Of a DNA stretch of 64,000 nt, positions 26,208 to 34,815 are shown piece by piece. Within the stretch, counting starts at the first letter, position 1, and each line of letters begins with the position of its first letter. The stretch lies in assembly GCF_012516315.1 (NCBI RefSeq), contig NZ_CP051185.1, positions 1,911,403-1,975,402 on the forward strand, read 5' to 3'. A model generated the notes under the pieces. That model did not search any database. It had not been told where the DNA came from and saw nothing but the letters and a program-made list of their open reading frames with translations. The stretch comes from Limnospira fusiformis SAG 85.79. GTDB lineage: Bacteria; Cyanobacteriota; Cyanobacteriia; Cyanobacteriales; Microcoleaceae. The position numbers and the translations under genes were made by a program.

Positions 26208-26578
26208 GCACTTCTAAGCACTTCAGGCAGTTGTCAAGTTCTTGTTTTCGGCAACTTTTTCACAGAAACATCGGCACCTCCCCCTATTCTATGCCTGGCA
26301 CTCCACTCAAAGCGGTAGCCATTGGCTTTGACAAACTTTTAGGCCACTTCTGTAACCTCTGTACTTTCGCGTTTCCGGAATATTCCCAGGAAGTTTCATC
26401 TGTCCGGGAGATGTCTTTTTCCCACTGAGTGAAGAAACCCGGTTTCTATCAGGGTTATAGGTAAATACCGAAATATGTCCGTCGTAACCGAGTTTCTCAG
26501 TTCCTCTCGGTGGGTTATCATAGCATAAAGCCGGGTTTCCCTACACCCGGTTGTCGTGATTTATCAGGGTTGGGAATG
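26208..26578. repeat. Trailer with degenerate coding-like remnant (copy 1) and CCCGGTTT repeats
   Basis: From CACTTCAGGCAGTTGTCAAG onward this 371-bp gap matches 34513-34780 with scattered changes. On the minus strand it contains a broken frame with GKKTSPGQMKLPGNIPET. The right part has GAAACCCGGTTTCT palindromes and the GUN4-gene leader. No intact gene. Confidence 0.65.
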
Positions 26579-28153
26579 ATGACGAAATGTCCTGTTTGTG
26601 AAACCGAATATACAGAAAATGAGGTCGAAACCTGTTCCGTGTGTGGTTATGACCTGACCCCCTATCCCCCTATTGACGAGATACCGTCCGAGTTGTGGGA
26701 GAAGGAGAAAAAACGCATTGCCGTCGCCAAGCGGGTTTGGAAATCGTCTCAGTCTCAGGTAAAGTCCGCACAGTTGATGGTCTCTCACCTGCAGTCTTAT
26801 TTATATGAGACGACCCGGAACATTTACGGTTTTACCCAATCCCAATCTCAACTTCCATCCCAGAGTCAAGCGATCGCATCTCAATCCCAATTGCTATCAC
26901 GCCTAGAATCCCAGAGTCAAGCGATCGCATCTCAATCCCAATTGCTATCACGCCTAGAATCTCAGGTCAAAGCGATCGCATCTCAACTTCCATCCCAGAG
27001 TCAAGCGATCGCATCTCAACTTCCGTCCCAGAGTCAAGCGATCGCATCTCAACTTCCGTCCCAGAGTCAAGCGATCGCATCTCAACTTCCATCCCAGAGT
27101 CAAGCGATCGCATCTCAACTTCCATCCCAGAGTCAAGCGATCGCATCTCAACTCCAATCCCAGAGTCAAGCGATCGCATCTCAACTCCAATCCCAGAGTC
27201 AAGTGATCGCATCTCAACTCCAATCCCAGAGTCAAGCGATCGCATCTCAACTCCAATCCCAGAGTCAAGTGATCGCATCTCAACTCCAATCCCAGAGTCA
27301 AGCGATCGCATCTCAATCCCAATTGCTATCACGCCTAGAATCCCAGGTAGAAGCGATCGCATTTCAACTCCCATCCCAGAGTCAAGCGATCGCATCTCAA
27401 TCCCAATTGCTATCACGCCTAGAATCCCAGAGTCAAGCGATCGCATCTCAACTCCCATCCCAGAGTCAAGCGATCGCATCTCAACTCCCATCCCAGAGTC
27501 AAGCGATCGCATCTCAACTCCCATCCCAGAGTCAAGCGATCGCATCTCAACTCCCATCCCAGAGTCAAGCGATCGCATCTCAACTCCCATCCCAGAGTCA
27601 AGCGATCGCATCTCAACTCGACGAGTCGATAACTGAAGCCGTGGCAGACATTACTTCCATCGTGTCTTCATCCTCTGGTTTTGATTATAGCCAACTCGAC
27701 AGATTATTGAAATCAGGCCAGTGGGAAGCAGCCGACGAAGAAACGACTAAGATGATGTGTAGGGTGGCGGGAAAAACCTCTAGGAGATATTTAGACGACG
27801 ATGATATCAAAAACTTTCCCGGCGAGGATTTGCGAATCATCGATGGTCTTTGGGTCAAACACAGCAGGGGACGCTTCGGGTTTAGTGTCCAGAAGCAAAT
27901 TTACATCAATTGTGGAGGATTGCCTGATGGACGCTATCCAGGTGATACAATATGGGAGCGCTATTGCGGGGAGGTGGGATGGCGAGTGAATGGGTCGTAT
28001 ATATCATGGTCTGATTGCACGTTTTCGGAGGCAGCTCCCCTGGGCCATCTTCCCGCCCGTTTTGTTGGGGTTGGTTGGTGGTTGGGTTTTGGTGTGGGAC
28101 TGGTAAGGCGTAGGTTAGCACTCTTCTCTCGCGCAGAGACTTGCAGACTGTAG
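26579..28153 (+). CDS. Zinc ribbon-coiled coil-GUN4 protein, paralogue 3 (11-residue repeat)
   Basis: A 524-residue protein. The zinc ribbon is KCPVCETEYTENEVETCSVC. The coiled coil (~80-350) consists of about 21 units, mostly exact 11-residue copies (LPSQSQAIASQ or LQSQSQAIASQ; 33 bp), an undecad period unlike the 14-17 residue units of its neighbours. The GUN4 domain begins near residue 362. The GUN4 region is followed by a G/T-rich variable stretch encoding VGWWLGFGVGLVRRRLAL and then FSRAETCRL. Two ATGs (26576 and 26579) are possible; the second aligns with the family start. Linker residues (EIPSELWEKEKKRIAVAKRVW) are more diverged than in the other paralogues, making this the most distinct member. 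Confidence 0.8.
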   Translation: MTKCPVCETEYTENEVETCSVCGYDLTPYPPIDEIPSELWEKEKKRIAVAKRVWKSSQSQVKSAQLMVSHLQSYLYETTRNIYGFTQSQSQLPSQSQAIASQSQLLSRLESQSQAIASQSQLLSRLESQVKAIASQLPSQSQAIASQLPSQSQAIASQLPSQSQAIASQLPSQSQAIASQLPSQSQAIASQLQSQSQAIASQLQSQSQVIASQLQSQSQAIASQLQSQSQVIASQLQSQSQAIASQSQLLSRLESQVEAIAFQLPSQSQAIASQSQLLSRLESQSQAIASQLPSQSQAIASQLPSQSQAIASQLPSQSQAIASQLPSQSQAIASQLPSQSQAIASQLDESITEAVADITSIVSSSSGFDYSQLDRLLKSGQWEAADEETTKMMCRVAGKTSRRYLDDDDIKNFPGEDLRIIDGLWVKHSRGRFGFSVQKQIYINCGGLPDGRYPGDTIWERYCGEVGWRVNGSYISWSDCTFSEAAPLGHLPARFVGVGWWLGFGVGLVRRRLALFSRAETCRL

Positions 28154-28316
28154 CATATAAGCACTTCAGGTGAAGAAACCCGGTTTCTATCAGGGTTATG
28201 GGTAAATCCGAAAGATGTCCGTTTCTACCCGGTTTCTAGTTCCTCTCGGTGGGTTATCATAGCATAAAGCCGGGTTTCCCTGCACCCGGTTGTCGTGATG
28301 TATCGGGTTGGGAATG

Positions 28317-29246
28317 ATGGAGAAATGTCCCGTTTGTGAAACGGAATATACACCAAATGAGGTGGAAACCTGTTCGGTGTGTGGTTATGACCTGACACCC
28401 TATCCCCCTGTGATTGATGGGATACCGTCCGGGTTTTTGGAGAAGGAGAAAAAACGCATTGCGGCAGCCAAGCGGGTTTGGCAATTGTCTCAGTCTCAGG
28501 TAGAGTCCGCACAGTTGATGGTCTCTCACCTGCAATCTCAGTTAGATGAGACCACCCGGAAAATTGACGGTTTTACCACTACTCAATCACGGCTAGAATC
28601 ACAGATAGAAGCGATCGCATCTCAACTAGAATCCCAGAGAAAAGCGATCGCATCTCAACTAGAATCCCAGAGAAAAGCGATCGCATCTCAACTCCAATCC
28701 CAATCGTCACAGATAGAAGCGATCGCATCTCAACTCGAGTCGATAACTGAAGCCGTGGCAGACATTACTCCCATCGTGTCTTCTTCTGGTTTTGACTATA
28801 CCGAACTCGACAGATTATTGAAATCAGGTGAGTGGAAAGCAGCCGACCAAGAAACGACTAAGATGATGTGGAGGGTGGCGGGAAAAACCAGGGGATATTT
28901 ATACAACGATGATATCAAAAACTTTCCCTGCGAGGATTTGCGAATCATCGATGGTCTTTGGGTCAAACACAGCAACGGACGCTTCGGGTTTAGTGTCCAG
29001 AAGCAAATTTACATCAATTGTGGAGGATTGCCTGATGGAAGCTATCCAGGTGATACAATATGGGAGCGCTATTGCGGGGAGGTGGGATGGCGAGTGAATG
29101 GGTCGTATATATCTAGGTCTGATTGCACGTTTTCGGCGGCAGCTCCCCTGGGCCATCTTCCCGGAATGGCGATGGATGAGTATTGGGGGGTTTTTTTGGA
29201 AAGTGGGGTTGCACTCTTCTGTCGCGCACAGACTTGTAAACTGTAG
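28317..29246 (+). CDS. Zinc ribbon-coiled coil-GUN4 protein, paralogue 4 (short coiled coil)
   Basis: A 309-residue protein, the shortest intact paralogue. Zinc ribbon (EKCPVCETEY), linker, only four AIASQ units (~80-145), and a GUN4 domain (~155-285) with NFPCEDLRIIDGLWVKHSNG and GWRVNGSYI. The variable segment encodes GMAMDEYWGVFLESGVAL and contains runs of six G and seven T; the conserved tail is read as FCRAQTCKL, in the same frame as paralogues 1 and 3. The family start is the second ATG of the ATGATG pair. The leader is of the GGGTTTC type shared with paralogues 2, 3 and 6. Confidence 0.8.
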   Translation: MEKCPVCETEYTPNEVETCSVCGYDLTPYPPVIDGIPSGFLEKEKKRIAAAKRVWQLSQSQVESAQLMVSHLQSQLDETTRKIDGFTTTQSRLESQIEAIASQLESQRKAIASQLESQRKAIASQLQSQSSQIEAIASQLESITEAVADITPIVSSSGFDYTELDRLLKSGEWKAADQETTKMMWRVAGKTRGYLYNDDIKNFPCEDLRIIDGLWVKHSNGRFGFSVQKQIYINCGGLPDGSYPGDTIWERYCGEVGWRVNGSYISRSDCTFSAAAPLGHLPGMAMDEYWGVFLESGVALFCRAQTCKL

Positions 29247-29272
29247 CATATAACCACTTCAGGCAGTCCCTA

Positions 29273-30842
29273 GTGGTGCTTTAATCAAATGTAACGCACC
29301 GTTGACCATTACAATGTTAATGAAATGTCAACACCACTCCTACTCTCAATTGGCGGTGGGTTACGCACTGAACCCACCCTACGAAGGAGTAGGGTGCGTT
29401 AATGAAATGTAACGCACCGTTGACCATTACAATGTTAATGAAATGTCAACACCACTCCTACTCTCCATTGGCGGTGGGTTACGCACTCAACCCACCCTAC
29501 GAAGGAGTAGGGTGCGTTAATGAAATGTAACGCACCATTGACCATTACAATGTTAATGAAATGTCAACACCACTCCTACTCTCCATTGGCTGGCGGTGGG
29601 TTACGCTACGCTAACCCACCCTACGAAGGAGTAGGGTGCGTTAATGAAATGTAACGCACCGTTGACCATTACAATGTTAATGAAATGTCAACACCGTTCA
29701 TGCTCTCAATTGGCTGGCGGTGGGTTACGCTACGCTAACCCACCCTACGAAGGAGTAGGGTGCGTTAATGAAATGTAACGCACCGTTGACCATTACAATG
29801 TTAATGAAATGTCAACACCACTCCTACTCTCCATTGGCGGTGGGTTACGCACTCAACCCACCCTACGAAGAAGTAGGGTGCGTTAATGAAATGTAACGCA
29901 CCGTTGACCATTACAATGTTAATGAAATGTCAACACCGTTCATGCTCTCAATTGGCTGGCGGTGGGTTACGCACTCAACCCACCCTACGAAGAAGTAGGG
30001 TGCGTTAATGAAATGTAACGCACCGTTGACCATTACAATGTTAATGAAATGTCAACACCGTTCATGCTCTCAATTGGCTGGCGGTGGGTTACGCACTCAA
30101 CCCACCCTACGAAGAAGTAGGGTGCGTTAATGAAATGTAACGCACCGTTGACCATTACAATGTTAATGAAATGTCAACACCGTTCATGCTCTCAATTGGC
30201 TGGCGGTGGGTTACGCACTCAACCCACCCTACGAAGAAGTAGGGTGCGTTAATGAAATGTAACGCACCGTTGACCATTCAAATGTTAATGAAATGTCAAC
30301 ACCACTCCTACTCTCCATTGGCGGTGGGTTACGCACTCAACCCACCCTACGAAGGAGTAGGGTGCGTTAATGAAATGTAACGCACCGTTGACCATTCAAA
30401 TGTTAATGAAATGTCAACACCGTTCATGCTCTCAATTGGCTGGCGGTGGGTTACGCACTCAACCCACCCTACGAAGAAGTAGGGTGCGTTAATGAAATGT
30501 AACGCACCGTTGACCATTCAAATGTTAATGAAATGTCAACACCACTCCTACTCTCCATTGGCGGTGGGTTACGCACTCAACCCACCCTACGAAGGAGTAG
30601 GGTGCGTTAATGAAATGTAACGCACCGTTGACCATTCAAATGTTAATGAAATGTCAACACCACTCCTACTCTCCATTGTTAATGAAATGTCAACACCACT
30701 CCTACTCTCAATTGGCGGTGGGTTACGCTACCCTAACCCACCCTACGAAGGAGTAGGGTGCGTTAATGAAATGTCAACACCGTTGACCATTACAATGTTA
30801 ATGAAATGTCAACACCGTTCATCATTACCATGTCAGGAGTAG
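29273..30842. repeat. ~119-bp hairpin tandem repeat array, about 12 units
   Basis: Each unit begins GAGTAGGGTGCGTTAATG, forms a hairpin with arms GGTGCGTTA/TAACGCACC, continues TTGACCATTACAATGTTAAT and CAACACC, and ends with a second hairpin, arms GGTGGGTT/AACCCACC, and CCTACGAAG. Starts of the GGTGCGTTAATG motif are near 29392, 29510, 29634, 29757, 29876, 29999, 30119, 30240, 30358, 30480, 30598 and 30757. Two subtypes alternate: CACTCCTACTCTCCATTGG and CGTTCATGCTCTCAATTGG. The loop of the second hairpin is either ACGCACTC or has TACGC inverted as TACGCTACGCTA. No gene is supported here. Confidence 0.9.
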
Positions 30843-30931
30843 AGCGATCGCATTTTTTCCCCCACTTTCCCAGAGTTGGAATTAACCGTCGATGAAGTAT
30901 TGACAGCGAGTGGCATTCGCGAGTTATAATA
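30843..30931 (+). repeat. Uma2 3'-tail direct repeat, copy 4
   Basis: Begins AGCGATCGCATTTTTTCCCC and ends GAGTTATAATA. It is followed, as at 23361, by GCCACCCACTATAGCTATAC and a GUN4 paralogue, which shows that this tail and the gene downstream were duplicated as one block. Confidence 0.9.
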
Positions 30932-31016
30932 GATTGAATAGTGCCACCCACTATAGCTATACTTGTGATGAGTGTCACCATTCCACGGTTTCTACGTCTT
31001 ATCGGGGTTGAGAATC

Positions 31017-31208
31017 ATGGCGAAATGTCCCGTTTGTGAAACGGAATATACACCAAATGAGGTGGAAACCTGTTCCGTGTGTGGTTATGACCTGACACCC
31101 TATCCCCCTGTGATTGGTGGGATACCCTCCGGGTTTTTGGAGAAGGAGAAAAAACGCATTGCCGCCGCCAAGCGGGTTTGGCAATTGTCTCAGTCTCAGG
31201 TAGAATAG
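31017..31208 (+). CDS. GUN4 paralogue 5, detached zinc-ribbon part (63 codons)
   Basis: Identical at the start to the other paralogues (zinc ribbon C4-C7-C19-C22 and the linker to LSQSQVE), then stopped by a TAG where relatives have a serine codon. A second in-frame TAG follows at 31233. The peptide could fold as a lone zinc ribbon. It is in the same frame as the ORF that starts at 31251. Confidence 0.5.
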   Translation: MAKCPVCETEYTPNEVETCSVCGYDLTPYPPVIGGIPSGFLEKEKKRIAAAKRVWQLSQSQVE

Positions 31209-31250
31209 GCACAGTTGATGGTCTCTCACCTGTAGTCTTACGGAGATAAA

Positions 31251-32237
31251 ATGACTCAGCCAATTGACGGTTTTACCACTACTCAATCACGCCTAGAATC
31301 GCAGATAGAAGCGATCGCATCTCAACTTCAATCCCAATCGTTACAGATAGAAGCGATCGCATCTCAATCCCAATCACGGCTAGAATCGCAGATAGAAGCG
31401 ATCACATCTCAACTAGAATCGCAGATAGAAGCGATCGCATCTCAACTCCAATCCCAATCACGCCTAGAATCGCAGATAGAAGCGATCGCATCTCAACTAG
31501 AATCCCAGAGAAAAGCGATCGCATCTCAACTCCAATCCCAATCACGCCTAGAATCGCAGATAGAAGCGATCGCATCTCAACTAGAATCCCAGAGAAAAGC
31601 GATCGCATCTCAACTAGAATCGCAGGTCAAAGCGATCGCATCTCAACTCCAATCCCAATCACGCCTAGAATCGCAGATAGAAGCGATCGCATCTCAACTC
31701 GAGTCGATAACTGAAGCAGTGGTAGATACTCCCATCGTGTCTTCTTCTGGTTTTGATTATACCGAACTCGACAGATTATTGAAATCAGGCCAGTGGAAAG
31801 CTGCCGACGAAGAAACGGCTAAGATGATGTTAGCGGTGGCCCGACAAACCCAACGGGGATATTTAGACGAGGATGATATCAAAAACTTTCCCTGCGAGGA
31901 TTTGCGAATCATCGATGGTCTTTGGGTTAAACACAGCAGGGGACGCTTCGGGTTGAGTGTCCAGAAGCAAATTTACATCAATTGTGGAGGATTGCCTGAT
32001 GGAAGCATACCAAGTGATACAATATGGGAGCGCTATTGCGGGGAGGTGGGATGGCGAGTGAATGGGTCGTATATATCTAGGTCTGATTGCACGTTTTCGG
32101 CGGCGGCTCCCCGTGGCCATCTTCCCGTGGGGGGGGGGTTTGTATGTTATTGTGGGTGGTTTAGCGGGTTAGGGCGTGGGGGGGTTTACATTATATCATC
32201 TTCTCTCGCGCACAGACTTGTAACCTGTAGCATATAA
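31251..32237 (+). CDS. GUN4 paralogue 5, coiled coil-GUN4 part
   Basis: A 328-residue ORF that resumes the paralogue after two in-frame stops, starting MTQPIDGFTTTQ. The ATG at 31251 is preceded by GGAG 5 bases upstream in sequence that differs from the other paralogues, so an independent start is plausible. The coiled coil has about ten AIASQ units and the GUN4 domain begins near residue 163. The variable C-terminal stretch has runs of ten and seven G. The tail is read as SLAHRLVTCSI, the third frame. The product would lack the zinc ribbon. Confidence 0.65.
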   Translation: MTQPIDGFTTTQSRLESQIEAIASQLQSQSLQIEAIASQSQSRLESQIEAITSQLESQIEAIASQLQSQSRLESQIEAIASQLESQRKAIASQLQSQSRLESQIEAIASQLESQRKAIASQLESQVKAIASQLQSQSRLESQIEAIASQLESITEAVVDTPIVSSSGFDYTELDRLLKSGQWKAADEETAKMMLAVARQTQRGYLDEDDIKNFPCEDLRIIDGLWVKHSRGRFGLSVQKQIYINCGGLPDGSIPSDTIWERYCGEVGWRVNGSYISRSDCTFSAAAPRGHLPVGGGFVCYCGWFSGLGRGGVYIISSSLAHRLVTCSI

Positions 32238-32257
32238 CCACTTCAGGCAGTCCCTAG

Positions 32258-33235
32258 TGGTGCGTTAATGAAATGTAACGCACCGTTGACCATTACAATG
32301 TTAATGAAATGTCAACACCACTCATAACTCATACTCTCCATTGGCGGTGGGTTACGCTACGCTAACCCACCCTACGAAGGAGTAGGGTGCGTTAATGAAA
32401 TGTAACGCACCATTGACCATTACAATGTTAATGAAATGTCAACACCACTCCTACTCTCCATTGGCTGGCGGTGGGTTACGCACTCAACCCACCCTACGAA
32501 GGAGTAGGGTGCGTTAATGAAATGTAACGCACCATTGACCATTACAATGTTAATGAAATGTCAACACCGTTCATGCTCTCAATTGGCTGGCGGTGGGTTA
32601 CGCTACGCTAACCCACCCTACGAAGGAGTAGGGTGCGTTAATGAAATGTAACGCACCATTGACCATTACAATGTTAATGAAATGTCAACACCGTTCATGC
32701 TCTCAATTGGCTGGCGGTGGGTTACGCTACGCTAACCCACCCTACGAAGGAGTAGGGTGCGTTAATGAAATGTAACGCACCATTGACCATTACAATGTTA
32801 ATGAAATGTCAACACCGTTCATGCTCTCAATTGGCTGGCGGTGGGTTACGCTACGCTAACCCACCCTACGAAGGAGTAGGGTGCGTTAATGAAATGTAAC
32901 GCACCATTGACCATTACAATGTTAATGAAATGTCAACACCACTCCTACTCTCCATTGGCGGTGGGTTACGCTACGCTAACCCACCCTACGAAGGAGTAGG
33001 GTGCGTTAATGAAATGTAACGCACCATTGACCATTACAATGTTAATGAAATGTCAACACCACTCCTACTCTCCATTGGCGGTGGGTTACGCTACCCTAAC
33101 CAACCCTACGAAGGAGTAGGGTGCGTTAATGAAATGTAACGCACCATTGACCATTACAATGTTAATGAAATGTCAACACCACTCCTACTCTCCATTGGCG
33201 GTGGGTTACGCTACCCTAACCAACCCTACGAAGTC
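32258..33235. repeat. ~119-bp hairpin tandem repeat array, about 8 units
   Basis: The same family as 29273-30842, with starts of GGTGCGTTAATG near 32258, 32385, 32506, 32627, 32752, 32877, 32999 and 33119. It sits where paralogue 1's trailer has a single unit, so the copy number changed after duplication of the block. Most units here have the TACGCTACGCTA loop variant. Confidence 0.9.
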
Positions 33236-33348
33236 TTACTTCTCCACTGGTGGTAGAAACTGGGTTTCTAGTTCCTCTCGGTGGGTTATAGTAGCATAAA
33301 GCCGGGTTTCCCTGCACCCGGTTGTCGTGATGTATCGGGTTGGGAATG

Positions 33349-34512
33349 ATGGAGAAATGTCCCGTTTGTGAAACCGAATATACACCAAATGAGGTGGAAA
33401 CCTGTTCCGTGTGTGGTTATGACCTGACACCCTATCCCCCTGTGATTGGTGGGATACCCTCCGGGTTTTTGGAGAAGGAGAAAAAACGCATTGCCGCCGC
33501 CAAGCGGGTTTGGCAATTGTCTCAAAAACGCATTGCGGCAGCCAAGCGGGTTTGGCAATTGTCTCAGTCTCAGGTAGAGTCCGCACAGGCGATGGTTTCT
33601 CAGTTGCAGTCTCAGTTAGATGAGACCACCCGGAAAATTGACGGTTTTACCACTACTCAATCACGGCTAGAATCTCAGATAGAAGCGATCGCATCTCAAC
33701 TCCAATCCCAGAATGAAGCGATCGCATCTCAATCGCAATCACGGCTAGAATCGCAGATAGAAGCGATCGCATCTCAACTCCAATCCCATAATGAAGCGAT
33801 CGCATCTCAACTCCAATCACGGCTAGAATCGCAGATAGAAGCGATCGCATCTCAACTCCAATCCCAATCGTCACAGATAGAAGCGATCGCATCTCAACTC
33901 CAATCCCAATCGTCACAGAATGAAGCGATCGCATCTCAATCCCAATCACGGCTAGAATCGCAGATAGAAGCGATCGCATCTCACCTCAAATCCCAGAGAA
34001 AAGCGATCGCATCTCAACCTAAGCAGATTTCAAAACCAGTGCCAGATACTCGCATCCTGTCTTCTTCTGGTTTTGATTATAGCCAACTCAACAGATTATT
34101 GAAATCAGGCCAGTGGAAAGCTGCCGACGAAGAAACGGCTAAGATGATGTTAGCGGTGGCGGGACAAACCGGGAGATATTTAGACGACGATGATATCAAA
34201 AACTTTCCCTGCGAGGATTTGCGAATCATCGATGGTCTTTGGGTCAAACACAGCAACGGACGCTTCGGGTTTAGTGTCCAGAAGCAAATTTACATCAATT
34301 GTGGAGGTAAGCCTGATGGAAGCTATCCAGGTGATACAATATGGAAGCGGTATTGTGACGAGGTGGGATGGCGAGTGAATGGGTCGTATCTATCATTAAT
34401 CACGTTTTCGGCGGCGGCTCCCCGGGGCCATCTACCCTTCGGTTGGCGTAAGGTGAGGGTTATGGGCGGTTCAGCTTCTCTCGCGCACAGACTTGTAACT
34501 TGTAGCATATAA
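33349..34512 (+). CDS. Zinc ribbon-coiled coil-GUN4 protein, paralogue 6
   Basis: A 387-residue protein: zinc ribbon, linker, coiled coil (~105-225, about ten AIASQ units) and GUN4 domain (~237-360). The 14-residue linker KRIAAAKRVWQLSQ is present twice in a row. The first copy has the GCCGCCGCC codon variant seen in paralogues 1 and 5, the second the GCGGCAGCC variant of paralogues 2 and 4, as expected from unequal crossing-over between two family members. The segment before GUN4 (PKQISKPVPDTRILSS) differs from the ITEAVADT of the others. The C-terminus is FGWRKVRVMGGSA and then SLAHRLVTCSI. Confidence 0.8.
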   Translation: MEKCPVCETEYTPNEVETCSVCGYDLTPYPPVIGGIPSGFLEKEKKRIAAAKRVWQLSQKRIAAAKRVWQLSQSQVESAQAMVSQLQSQLDETTRKIDGFTTTQSRLESQIEAIASQLQSQNEAIASQSQSRLESQIEAIASQLQSHNEAIASQLQSRLESQIEAIASQLQSQSSQIEAIASQLQSQSSQNEAIASQSQSRLESQIEAIASHLKSQRKAIASQPKQISKPVPDTRILSSSGFDYSQLNRLLKSGQWKAADEETAKMMLAVAGQTGRYLDDDDIKNFPCEDLRIIDGLWVKHSNGRFGFSVQKQIYINCGGKPDGSYPGDTIWKRYCDEVGWRVNGSYLSLITFSAAAPRGHLPFGWRKVRVMGGSASLAHRLVTCSI

Positions 34513-34815
34513 CCACTTCAGGCAGTTGTCAAGTTCTTGTTTTCGGCAACTTTTTCACAGAAACATCGGCTTTTTCCTTATGGGGTGGCTTTGACCAACT
34601 TTTGGGCGACTTCTGCAACCTGATAACTTTCTATATCCGGGATATTCCCAGGAAGTTTCATCTGTCGGGGAGATGTATTTTTCCCACTGAGTGAAGAAAC
34701 CCCGTTTCTATCAGGGTTATGGGTAAATACGGAAAGATGTCGGTAGTAACTGGGTTTCTGAAGCCGATCGCATCTATAATATGAATAGCCCTGCATCCAC
34801 AGTCAAAAACCCGCG
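34513..34815. repeat. Trailer with degenerate coding-like remnant (copy 2)
   Basis: A relative of 26208-26460. On the minus strand a 27-codon frame starts MKLPGNIPDIESYQVAEVAQ and ends KLVKATP; the other copy has broken this frame. I cannot assign a family. CCCGTTTCTATCAGGGTTAT and a HIP1-like core close the segment before the Hsp70-like gene. Confidence 0.6.

Noticed and set aside
26954-27616. Antisense ORFs of up to 214 codons in GUN4 paralogue 3
   Set aside because: Mirror images of the AIASQ minisatellite (MRSLDSG repeats); no supporting signals.
29273-33235. CRISPR array
   Set aside because: The same argument applies: the spacers between hairpins are themselves repeated and belong to two subtypes.
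24341-34510. A classical diversity-generating retroelement
   Set aside because: No reverse transcriptase or template repeat is present in the window, variable segments differ in length, and changes are not restricted to adenines. Still open as an off-window mechanism.
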